Below are positions 1 to 5,709 of a stretch of DNA of 6,763 nt, piece by piece. Origin of the DNA: an uncultured Collinsella sp. GTDB taxonomy: Bacteria > Actinomycetota > Coriobacteriia > Coriobacteriales > Coriobacteriaceae. The first letter of the stretch is position 1, and each line of letters opens with the position of its first letter. The position numbers were made by a program, and so were the translations under genes. Location: positions 1 through 6,763 of the forward strand of contig URZR01000090.1 of NCBI GenBank assembly GCA_900552425.1, read 5' to 3'. The notes below the pieces were generated by a model that saw only the letters and a list, made by a program, of their open reading frames with translations, made no database searches and had not been told where the DNA came from.

Positions 1-444
1 AATCTTGACGATGTCGACTTGGAATCGAACGTTGCGAGATTGATGGGCAAAGGCTCCAAACAACGTCTGGTGCCGGTCGGCAGTTACGCATGTGAGGCGA
101 TCGCAAGATACCTCAAAAACGGACGGCCGCAGCTCGAGTCGAAGGCGAAAGGGCCCACCGAACGACGCGCGTTGTTCCTCAACAAGCGCGGCAAACGACT
201 GTCAAGGCAATCGGTGTGGGAGATCATCCGTGCGGCCGGGGAACGCGCGCATATCGACAAGCCCCTGCATCCGCACACATTGCGCCATTCCTTCGCCACG
301 CATCTGATCCAAGGCGGGGCCGACGTGCGCACCGTGCAGGAACTGCTCGGGCACGCCAGCGTGACCACCACGCAGATCTACACGCACGTAAGCCCTGAAA
401 CCCTGATCGAAACGTATCTGACCTCACATCCCAGAGCGCGGTGA
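1..444 (+). CDS. xerD: XerD-like tyrosine recombinase, C-terminal part (5' end outside window)
   Basis: The frame is open from base 1 and ends at TGA 442-444, giving 147 residues of the catalytic domain; the N-terminal SAM-like domain and the first catalytic Arg lie before the window. Visible active-site elements are the beta-hairpin Lys region GKGSKQR (residues 16-22), HPHTLRH with His92 and Arg95, LLGHAS with His118, and the nucleophile Tyr127 in QIYTHV. Spacing and the short tail after the Tyr fit XerC/XerD, the recombinases that resolve chromosome dimers at dif, rather than phage integrases, which vary more here. Choosing XerD over XerC rests on overall resemblance to actinobacterial XerD, including an ending like that of bifidobacterial XerD as I remember it. 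Both Phe codons are TTC, as in the following transporter and unlike the genes at the right of the window. Confidence is high for the family and moderate for XerD specifically. Confidence 0.88.
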   Translation, partial: NLDDVDLESNVARLMGKGSKQRLVPVGSYACEAIARYLKNGRPQLESKAKGPTERRALFLNKRGKRLSRQSVWEIIRAAGERAHIDKPLHPHTLRHSFATHLIQGGADVRTVQELLGHASVTTTQIYTHVSPETLIETYLTSHPRAR

Positions 445-465
445 GACACACCATTTTGCGACGCG

Positions 466-480
466 TCCGCCCATAGCGGA
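466..480. repeat. Small dyad in the xerD-ABC intergenic gap
   Basis: TCCGC and GCGGA flank a 5-nt spacer, 21 nt after the recombinase stop. A 5-bp stem without a following T run is a poor intrinsic terminator, so a termination role is only a possibility. The rest of 445-571 shows no gene and no convincing -35/-10 pair, though CATAAC at 537-542 is a weak -10 candidate. The transporter's ribosome-binding site lies at 558-566. Confidence 0.25.
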
Positions 481-571
481 ATCGCGGCGGGGGAGCACCA
501 AAGTCGGCCGGAAATTCAAGGCGTGACAATACAGTACATAACAGCGAACCGTCAGCCAGGAAGAGGTATTC

Positions 572-3415
572 ATGCTGCAGATCAAATCGATCTCGAAGCG
601 CTATAAAACCGGTGATTTCGTTCAGCAGGCGCTTGACAAAGTCAGCCTGAACCTACGCGACAGCGAATTCGTCGCGATTCTGGGTCCCTCGGGTTCCGGC
701 AAGACCACCTTGCTCAACATCATCGGCGGCCTCGACCGGTATGACGACGGCGATTTGGTGATCAACGGCATCTCGACGCGCCAATACAAGGATCGCGATT
801 GGGATTCGTACCGCAACCACACCATCGGCTTCGTGTTCCAGAGCTACAATCTGATCCCTCACCAGACGATTCTGTCGAATGTCGAACTCGCGCTGACGAT
901 TTCCGGCATCGGCAAGGCCGACCGTCGCGAACGTGCGCGCAAGGCGCTGGAGAAGGTCGGACTCGGCGAACACATCAACAAGAAGCCAAACCAGCTGTCC
1001 GGCGGCCAGATGCAGCGCGTGGCGATCGCCCGCGCACTGGTCAACGACCCGGACATCGTCCTGGCCGACGAGCCGACCGGCGCGCTCGATTCGGACACGT
1101 CCGTGCAGATCATGAACCTGCTCAAGGACGTGGCCAAGGACCGCCTCGTGGTCATGGTCACCCACAACCCCGAACTTGCGGAACAATATGCCACGCGCAT
1201 CGTCAACCTGCGCGACGGCGTGATCCGCTCCGACTCCGACCCGTTCGTCGTGGACGAGACGGCCGAACAGCCGGCCGTGTACAAGACGATGGGCCGCGCG
1301 TCGATGTCGTTCGCCACGTCGCTGGCGTTGAGCTTCAACAATCTGAAAACCAAGAAGGCGCGCACCCTGCTGACCTCGTTCGCCGGCTCGATCGGCATCA
1401 TCGGCATCGCGCTGATTCTATCGGTGTCGACTGGCGTGAACACATACATCAGTGACATCCAGCGTGACACGATGACCGCCTACCCGATCACCGTCGACTC
1501 CCAGACCTTCGACCTGAGCAGCATGATGGGCGGACAGATGGGCGGCGATGACGGATACGGCGGCAAGACGCACAAAACCGACGGCATCTACCCGGACGAC
1601 CGCAGCGTCAAGCAGGCGTCCAGCCTGACCAGTTCGATTACCGAAAACAACCTGACCCGCTTCAAGAAATACCTGGATAATTCCAAGAGCGAGATTCACC
1701 AGTATGTGGGTTCCACCGGCATCCAGTACACATATGACGTGAAATTCTCCGTGTTCGACCACGACCCCGACGGCACGCTGGTCAATGCGGACGGCGTGAC
1801 GATCGGATCCAGCGACTCTGCCTCGATGGCCTCGCAGATGGCGTCCACAAGCTCGTCCGGCATGTCCGGCACCTCGTCGATCACCTCGCAGCAGATGTCG
1901 ATGCTGACCGGCAAAACCGATGAGAACGCCGCGCCCGACTCGTTCAACGAGATCATGCCGGGAGCGGACGACAGCAAGCTCGTAGGCAAGGTTATCACCG
2001 ACAACTACCAGGTGGTCAACGGTTCATGGCCGAAGTCCAAGGATGAAGTGGTGCTGGTGCTTGACGACAACAACAGCGTGCCGCTGACCACGCTGTACGA
2101 GCTCGGCCTGCTGCCCGCCTCCGATTACCACGAGATGATGTCCAAGCTCAACGCCGGCGACAAGGTCAGCACTCCACAAGACAAGATCGACTATGCTAAG
2201 GCCCTCGATCAGACGCTGTACATGATTCCGGCATCCGACCAGTACGTCAAGGGCGATGACGGCCACTACCGTTTCATCGGCAACGACAAGGACGAAATCG
2301 AACAGCGCCTCGAAACGGCCACCAAACTCAAGGTGGTGGGCGTCGTCAAGGCGAAGAAGGATGCTTCGGCCACGCCGTTGGCCGCTGGTGTGGGGTACGC
2401 GCGCGCTCTGACCAATGATTTGATCGACCGTGCGGCCTCCAGCGCCATCGTTACCGATCAGAAGGCCAACCCGAACACGAACGTGCTCAACGGCATGACG
2501 TTCTCGCCCTCGGACGATGCCACCAAGGTGGCCGACGCGCGCACCTACGTGGCTTCGCTGGGCGTGACGCAGAAGGCGAACATGGCCAAGTCGATGATGA
2601 GCGCCGGGCAGCAGTCCGGCACGGGCGCATCGGACGCCGCTGGTGCTGGTGCTGCAGGTGTCGCTGGCGCGGCGGGTGCCGGCGATCAGGCCGCCGCCAT
2701 GGCCGCGATGAGCGAACAGCAGCTCGCCGACAGTTTCGACGCGTATATCGCCACGGCTTCGAACGACGTGCTTGTCGCGATCTACGACCAGTACGTGTCG
2801 ACCGGCACCTACGACGACAACCTCGCCGCATTCGGTGTGGTGAGTCGTGACGCGCCCAGCTCGATCAACATCTACGCCGACAGCTTCGAAGACAAGGACC
2901 GCATCGCCGACGCGATCACCGACTACAACAACACCGTCTCGAAGAAAGACAAGATCACCTACACGGATTACGTTGGGCTCATGATGAGTTCGGTGACCAC
3001 CATCGTCAACGTGATTTCCTACGTGCTTATCGCGTTCGTGTCCGTCTCGCTGATCGTCTCCTCGATCATGATCGGCATCATCACCTACATCAGCGTGCTG
3101 GAGCGCAAAAAGGAGATTGGCATCCTGCGCGCGATCGGCGCGTCAAAGCGCAACGTGGCCAACGTATTTAATGCCGAGACCTTTATCGAAGGCCTCATTG
3201 CCGGCGTCTTTGCCATTGTCGTCGTGGTGGCCGTGAGCTTTCCGGTTAATGCCTGGGCGCTTGCGGCCAAGCAGGTGCCCAACCTGATGAGCCTGCCCGT
3301 TCAAGACGCGCTGATGCTCATTGTAATTTCGGTGCTGCTGACGGTCGTTGCCGGCCTGCTGCCGGCTCGCAGCGCATCCAAGAAAGACCCTGTGGAAGCC
3401 CTACGCTCCGAATAA
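572..3415 (+). CDS. Fused ABC transporter: MacB-type ATPase plus FtsX-type permease, 947 aa
   Basis: An exporter half-transporter with an N-terminal nucleotide-binding domain and a C-terminal four-TM permease in one chain. The ATPase (about 1-225) has Walker A GPSGSGKT (38-45), Q-loop Gln90, signature LSGGQ (142-146), Walker B VLADEP (163-168) with catalytic Glu167, and H-loop His198. The DEPTGALD form is typical of the MacB/LolD/FtsE group. TM1 is about 264-288, followed by a roughly 510-residue external domain. TM2-TM4 are about 809-838, 872-893 and 913-930, with the FtsX-type cytoplasmic motif ERKKEIGILRAIGAS at 844-858. The external domain carries a Ser/Met-rich stretch (413-445) and an Ala/Gly-rich stretch (683-713). 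ATG 572 is supported by AGGAAGAGG at 558-566. Family members export peptides, lipids or drugs, or act as mechanotransmitters; the substrate cannot be read here. Codon use changes sharply near nt 3040-3165: all 19 earlier Phe codons are TTC and all four later ones TTT. The stop codon overlaps a palindromic repeat. Confidence 0.93.
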   Translation: MLQIKSISKRYKTGDFVQQALDKVSLNLRDSEFVAILGPSGSGKTTLLNIIGGLDRYDDGDLVINGISTRQYKDRDWDSYRNHTIGFVFQSYNLIPHQTILSNVELALTISGIGKADRRERARKALEKVGLGEHINKKPNQLSGGQMQRVAIARALVNDPDIVLADEPTGALDSDTSVQIMNLLKDVAKDRLVVMVTHNPELAEQYATRIVNLRDGVIRSDSDPFVVDETAEQPAVYKTMGRASMSFATSLALSFNNLKTKKARTLLTSFAGSIGIIGIALILSVSTGVNTYISDIQRDTMTAYPITVDSQTFDLSSMMGGQMGGDDGYGGKTHKTDGIYPDDRSVKQASSLTSSITENNLTRFKKYLDNSKSEIHQYVGSTGIQYTYDVKFSVFDHDPDGTLVNADGVTIGSSDSASMASQMASTSSSGMSGTSSITSQQMSMLTGKTDENAAPDSFNEIMPGADDSKLVGKVITDNYQVVNGSWPKSKDEVVLVLDDNNSVPLTTLYELGLLPASDYHEMMSKLNAGDKVSTPQDKIDYAKALDQTLYMIPASDQYVKGDDGHYRFIGNDKDEIEQRLETATKLKVVGVVKAKKDASATPLAAGVGYARALTNDLIDRAASSAIVTDQKANPNTNVLNGMTFSPSDDATKVADARTYVASLGVTQKANMAKSMMSAGQQSGTGASDAAGAGAAGVAGAAGAGDQAAAMAAMSEQQLADSFDAYIATASNDVLVAIYDQYVSTGTYDDNLAAFGVVSRDAPSSINIYADSFEDKDRIADAITDYNNTVSKKDKITYTDYVGLMMSSVTTIVNVISYVLIAFVSVSLIVSSIMIGIITYISVLERKKEIGILRAIGASKRNVANVFNAETFIEGLIAGVFAIVVVVAVSFPVNAWALAAKQVPNLMSLPVQDALMLIVISVLLTVVAGLLPARSASKKDPVEALRSE
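3038..3166 (+). other. Candidate recombination (or assembly) joint inside the ABC transporter gene
   Basis: The interval between the last TTC Phe codon (F822, nt 3035-3037) and the first TTT Phe codon (F866, nt 3167-3169). After it, Ile is ATT in four of five codons and both Asn codons are AAT, whereas GC-ending codons dominate upstream. The interval encodes the conserved second TM and the FtsX motif, where homologues from different genera would be most alike in DNA and most able to recombine or be misassembled. The position is inferred from codon use alone and is approximate. Confidence 0.5.
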
Positions 3416-3446
3416 TGTGACAAAGGGACAGTCCCTTTGTCACATT
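3414..3446. repeat. Perfect 33-nt palindromic repeat, copy 1
   Basis: Two exact 16-nt arms, AATGTGACAAAGGGAC and its reverse complement, flank a single central A. The left end shares its AA with the TAA stop of the ABC gene, and the right end lies 6 nt from the stop of the convergent minus-strand gene, so the repeat fills almost the whole gap. As RNA it would fold into a hairpin from either strand and could act as a bidirectional terminator or 3'-end stabiliser, but no U run follows on either side. Two relatives occur at 5268-5300 and 5665-5695. I recall similar dispersed palindromes from Collinsella genomes. Confidence 0.93.
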
Positions 3447-3452
3447 GGGTGG

Positions 3453-4586
3453 CTAGCTCGTTTTGCCCATCAATGTGATACGGATGCTTGGATGGGTGTA
3501 CTCGTCAAATTCATCCTCGGGATCCGTGTCAAACGAATAGTACGTTTTGATGGGGTTGTCACTCGTCCTGATGGAGATTCTCTCGTAGAGCGAACCGTTC
3601 AAAAAAGCCTGCCTAAACTCTTCGGGGAGCTTTTGCGGTGCTAGGAGCTCGGGACTCACGGTCTTGACGTCTACGGTTTGGACGACAGAGGAAAGTTCGT
3701 CCAAGTCGAGCTCGATGCGGGCGAGGTTGTCCTCAAGGCTCGCGTCGGGGTCGATCTCTGCCGCGTAGCTCACTTCCGTGAGCGTTCCCTTGTTGTCAAA
3801 ATCCAGGTACGTATAGGTCTTCTGGGCATCGGAGTCGCCGTCGTGCAGATAGCTGCGGACGTGATAGCCGTAATCTTGATATCGCTCGTAGGGGTCATCG
3901 GCGGACACGTACTCGCATGAGGGCTCTAATGCCTTGCGTGCGATGGCGATCTGCTCGGCCGCGGCCGCGGCGTTCTCCTGCATCTCGATGTTTCCCTGCG
4001 CCAGCTGCGGGATATAGGCGCCGCACACGATCGCGAGGGGCAGCGCCACAAGCGCGACGACCCACTTCTTTGCACGGGGGACAGGCACGCCACAGGCCTC
4101 TGCCATGGCCCTTGCGTTGGCGAAGCTTTCGGCAAGCACGTCTGCCGCGGTGGCGACGGCGCCTACGGCAGCGGCGACTTCTGCCGCGCCGCCCAGGTTG
4201 CGTGCGGTCTCGTTGTCGCTGTTCTTGAGCAGGCGTGCGGCGGCCTGCGTGCCAACAACGCCTGCGATTTGTGCCGAGCGGTCTTTCTCGCTCTGCTCGA
4301 TGGCGAGCCGGTTCTGCATTTCCTTCCACTGCTTGCCGCGCATGCCAAAACGCGGCGCGAGGGCACAGTAGCAGAATATGACGAGCTCGATGGCGGTGAG
4401 CACCAAGGCGGTCATCATGCCCGTCTCTTGGAAGCCTTCGTGATGGAAGACGATGTCGTCGATCATTTCGAAAGGAATAATCAATAAGGGCAGCACGAAT
4501 GCCATGGCAAGCGCCGCGCCGGCAACCTTGGGACAGATGCAGTATCGCTGGATGCGCTTACGTTCTTGTTCGGAAAGTGTTGCCAT
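3453..4586 (-). CDS. Uncharacterised three-TM membrane protein, 377 aa
   Basis: I do not recognise a named family. The chain starts MATLSEQERKR and has hydrophobic helices at about 20-42, 57-77 and 175-193. Between TM2 and TM3 is a charged then Ala-rich segment (82-165), likely helical. After TM3 comes an acidic, Tyr-rich soluble domain (about 200-377) with alternating polar and hydrophobic stretches such as KTYTYLDFDNKGTL, suggesting a beta-rich domain probably outside the membrane. CICP near the N-terminus (16-19) puts two Cys beside TM1. An ATG 18 codons upstream is in frame, but 4586 is preferred because AAGGA (4593-4597, minus strand) lies 6 nt before it. It follows the DUF3592-like gene by 63 nt on the same strand, so co-transcription is likely. 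Phe codons are evenly mixed (6 TTT, 6 TTC), unlike the left block. It converges on the ABC gene across the 33-nt palindrome. Confidence 0.82.
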   Translation of the reverse strand: MATLSEQERKRIQRYCICPKVAGAALAMAFVLPLLIIPFEMIDDIVFHHEGFQETGMMTALVLTAIELVIFCYCALAPRFGMRGKQWKEMQNRLAIEQSEKDRSAQIAGVVGTQAAARLLKNSDNETARNLGGAAEVAAAVGAVATAADVLAESFANARAMAEACGVPVPRAKKWVVALVALPLAIVCGAYIPQLAQGNIEMQENAAAAAEQIAIARKALEPSCEYVSADDPYERYQDYGYHVRSYLHDGDSDAQKTYTYLDFDNKGTLTEVSYAAEIDPDASLEDNLARIELDLDELSSVVQTVDVKTVSPELLAPQKLPEEFRQAFLNGSLYERISIRTSDNPIKTYYSFDTDPEDEFDEYTHPSIRITLMGKTS

Positions 4587-4592
4587 GGCTGA

Positions 4593-4597
4593 TCCTT
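4593..4597 (-). promoter_or_regulatory. Ribosome-binding site deciding start at 4586
   Basis: On the minus strand AAGGA stands 6 nt before the ATG at 4586. It favours this start over the in-frame upstream ATG at 4640, whose N-terminal extension (RPAPHAPQRPLRHQGS) is Pro/Arg-rich and resembles translated spacer. Confidence 0.6.
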
Positions 4598-4649
4598 GGT
4601 GTCGTAACGGTCGTTGCGGCGCATGGGGCGCGGGGCGCATCAGTTTGAG

Positions 4650-5177
4650 CTAGCGCTGGATAAGAACATAGAGCAAGATGCTCATCGCGATGAGCAAGAA
4701 GCCTGCGATGTTAAACATCAGTGTGGCAAAGTTGCCCACGATGGGGCGTTCGACATAGCTTTTGTCTGGGTTGCTGGGGTTGTAGTACACGGTCATTTGG
4801 CTACCGAGGGGCCAAAGCTGCTCCGCGAGGGTGCCTAGGCGGGCGATGGGGCCTGTCTGCACGTGCAGCCAGCCCTTGGCGTCTTCGTAGGCGGTGGCTT
4901 GCGTGCGGATGGGGAGTCCCGACAAGCTTTTGGTCTTTATGCCACGGAATTGTTTTTTCGCGCGGTATTGCGTGCCGTCGACGGTGTATTCCAAAACGGG
5001 ATTCATTCTGCCTTCACCCATAAAGCGATGGTCGATGACCGTCCCCATGGTCACGGCGGTACAGGCCTTGGCTTTTTTGCGGGCGGCGGCCTTCATGAGC
5101 GCGCTCACTCCGATAAGCAGGATGCCGATGCCCCCAACCAAGATGAGCGCGAGCAGGGATATCTGCGACGTGGTCAC
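4650..5177 (-). CDS. DUF3592-like two-TM membrane protein, 175 aa
   Basis: TM1 is about 7-28, followed by a basic patch (KAAARKKAKA, 29-38), a soluble region of about 110 residues and TM2 at about 150-172. The central region has the pattern I associate with DUF3592: GTVIDH near its start, EYTVDGTQYRAK (63-74), and TVYYNPSNPDKSYVE near its end (129-143), where such proteins carry a conserved YxPxxP-like element. No enzymatic residues are apparent and the function of the family is unknown. The start is GTG at 5177, chosen because AAAGGAG (5184-5190, minus strand) lies 6 nt upstream and the following residues lead straight into TM1. It is the first gene of a probable two-gene unit with the three-TM protein 63 nt downstream. 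Phe codons are mixed (3 TTT, 2 TTC). The family call is from memory of the motif; the gene itself is well supported. Confidence 0.8.
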   Translation of the reverse strand: MTTSQISLLALILVGGIGILLIGVSALMKAAARKKAKACTAVTMGTVIDHRFMGEGRMNPVLEYTVDGTQYRAKKQFRGIKTKSLSGLPIRTQATAYEDAKGWLHVQTGPIARLGTLAEQLWPLGSQMTVYYNPSNPDKSYVERPIVGNFATLMFNIAGFLLIAMSILLYVLIQR

Positions 5178-5183
5178 GGCGTT

Positions 5184-5190
5184 CTCCTTT
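5184..5190 (-). promoter_or_regulatory. Strong ribosome-binding site for the GTG start at 5177
   Basis: The minus strand reads AAAGGAG with a 6-nt spacer to GTG. This is the best Shine-Dalgarno match in the window and justifies the non-ATG start. Confidence 0.75.
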
Positions 5191-5215
5191 GGCGCGATAC
5201 CGTCATATGTGACCC

Positions 5216-5244
5216 AGTATAGAGAATCCCGCCATCGATGAGCT
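5216..5244 (-). promoter_or_regulatory. Possible promoter of the two-gene minus-strand unit
   Basis: The minus strand has TATACT (5216-5221), a five-of-six match to the -10 consensus, 38 nt before the GTG start. With a 17-nt spacer the -35 position (5239-5244) reads AGCTCA, a poor match. No other candidate upstream of the unit is better. An activator-dependent promoter or a chance match are both possible. Confidence 0.35.
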
Positions 5245-5249
5245 ATTGC

Positions 5250-5258
5250 GGGGGGGGG
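5250..5258. repeat. Homopolymeric G9 tract
   Basis: Nine consecutive G residues lie about 30 nt upstream of the candidate -10 of the minus-strand unit. Runs of this length are prone to slippage in cells and to length errors in sequencing. Confidence 0.8.
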
Positions 5259-5267
5259 TCAATTCTG

Positions 5268-5300
5268 AATGTGACAAATGGACTGTTCCTTTGTCACATC
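5268..5300. repeat. 33-nt palindromic repeat, degenerate copy 2
   Basis: Arms AATGTGACAAATGGAC and GTTCCTTTGTCACATC flank a central T. They differ from perfect complementarity at three positions, including the outermost pair. Length, one-base centre and sequence match the copies at 3414-3446 and 5665-5695. The arm changes are not compensated, so this copy looks decayed rather than maintained as a stem. Confidence 0.88.
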
Positions 5301-5313
5301 GGGGACTGCGGAA

Positions 5314-5499
5314 TCGAGGTCTAATACTTTTCCCGAGAAGTGAACGAGTGAAAACGGACTCCCGAAGCATCGACACTTTTGGCGTGCAATTTCCTGCGAT
5401 TTTGCCAGTCAAATCCTGCGGTTTTGACGCCTAAAAATGTCAATGCTTCGGGGGTCCAAATACAGCCGTTCACTTCTCGGGAAAAGCATTAGACCTCGA
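5314..5499. repeat. 186-nt imperfect inverted repeat (hairpin element)
   Basis: The left arm (5314-5385) and right arm (5427-5499) are reverse complements over about 70 nt. Counting by eye gives 10 mismatches in the outer 67 positions plus one single-base bulge. The outer 32 nt (5314-5345) contain only one mismatch, and most differences cluster around 5346-5357. The ends are TCGAGGTCT and AGACCTCGA. The roughly 41-nt loop carries two near-identical 13-mers. No transposase frame and no clear target-site duplication is visible, so this could be a MITE-like or REP/BIME-like element, or the gene of a structured RNA. It lies between two short palindromes of another family. Confidence is high for the structure and low for its origin. 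Confidence 0.85.
5392..5426. repeat. Direct 13-mer repeat in the loop of the large hairpin
   Basis: TCCTGCGATTTTG at 5392-5404 and TCCTGCGGTTTTG at 5414-5426 differ at one base and have a period of 22 nt, about two helical turns. They are direct rather than inverted, so they are not part of the stem. Confidence 0.7.
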
Positions 5500-5510
5500 A
5501 ATATGGGCGG

Positions 5511-5522
5511 CGTTCGCGAACG
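5511..5522. repeat. 12-nt perfect palindrome
   Basis: CGTTCGCGAACG is self-complementary and lies 11 nt to the right of the large hairpin. It could be a dimeric protein-binding site or a chance palindrome; nothing else supports a role. Confidence 0.5.
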
Positions 5523-5553
5523 GCAACTAGCTTGCGTCCGGTAGCCGGCACTT

Positions 5554-5580
5554 GGGGCAAAGGGACTGCCCTTTTGCCCC
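5554..5580. repeat. Variant dyad sharing the AAAGGGACTG core
   Basis: GGGGCAAAGGGAC and GCCCTTTTGCCCC flank a central T and are complementary except at two positions. The inner part matches the short palindromes (CAAAGGGACTG followed by CCCTTT), but the outer TGTGA/TCACA is replaced by GGGG/CCCC. It is probably a related subfamily. Confidence 0.7.
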
Positions 5581-5664
5581 TTCACCATTGCATCGTATCT
5601 GGTGTGGAAAAAATATCGCCTGCGTTCTCGCGCCTGCGAAGAGTTCCTGAACCGCTTGAATGGG

Positions 5665-5695
5665 ATGTGACAAAGGGACTGTCCCTTTGTCACAT
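5665..5695. repeat. 31-nt palindromic repeat, copy 3
   Basis: ATGTGACAAAGGGAC and its exact reverse complement flank a central T. It equals copy 1 except for the central base and the outermost pair, which does not match here. Its right end is 14 nt before the Dus ATG. It would lie in the 5' leader of any dus transcript started upstream, or serve as an operator if transcription starts nearby. Confidence 0.92.
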
Positions 5696-5709
5696 TGATT
5701 TGAGAGTGG

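Larger units (their letters stand above)
5178..5709. other. 530-nt repeat-rich intergenic region between divergent genes
   Basis: No credible gene is present. Open frames here run through palindromes and encode the same short peptides at unrelated loci, such as TKGQSLCHI and its opposite-strand partner, so they are repeat shadows. From left to right the region holds a candidate minus-strand promoter, a G9 tract, a degenerate palindrome (5268-5300), a 186-nt imperfect inverted repeat (5314-5499), a 12-nt palindrome (5511-5522), a variant dyad (5554-5580), about 85 nt without clear structure, and a near-perfect palindrome (5665-5695). No convincing -35/-10 pair for the Dus gene was found; TTGCAT (5588-5593) with AAATAT 17 nt later is a weak candidate. 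Confidence 0.75.

Noticed and set aside
1..444. Integrase of a mobile element carrying the ABC transporter
   Set aside because: Active-site spacing and C-terminus look like housekeeping XerD, and no att repeats or other mobility genes are visible; the full gene is outside the window, so this is not excluded.
653..1470. Long open frames on both strands inside the ABC ATPase region
   Set aside because: They are shadows of a clear ABC gene in high-GC sequence; their translations are rich in Arg/Pro/Asp without recognisable domains.
3414..3446. CRP-like site because of TGTGA and TCACA half-sites
   Set aside because: The half-sites are at the far ends of a 33-nt palindrome, not separated by the 6 nt needed, and copy 1 is at a gene end.
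3348..3644. Plus-strand open frame of 98 codons across the end of the ABC gene
   Set aside because: It runs out of frame through the transporter end, the palindrome and antisense to the three-TM gene; its only pattern is the repeat-derived peptide.
5617..5638. Direct 8-mer CGCCTGCG at 5617-5624 and 5631-5638
   Set aside because: Short and GC-rich, well within chance expectation, with no associated structure.
5409..5693. Minus-strand open frame of 94 codons through the large hairpin
   Set aside because: It spans two repeat families and no unique sequence with domain character; the content is explained by palindromes.
3414..5695. CRISPR array from repeated palindromes
   Set aside because: The copies are dispersed with gaps of hundreds of bases or more, and no regular repeat-spacer pattern exists.
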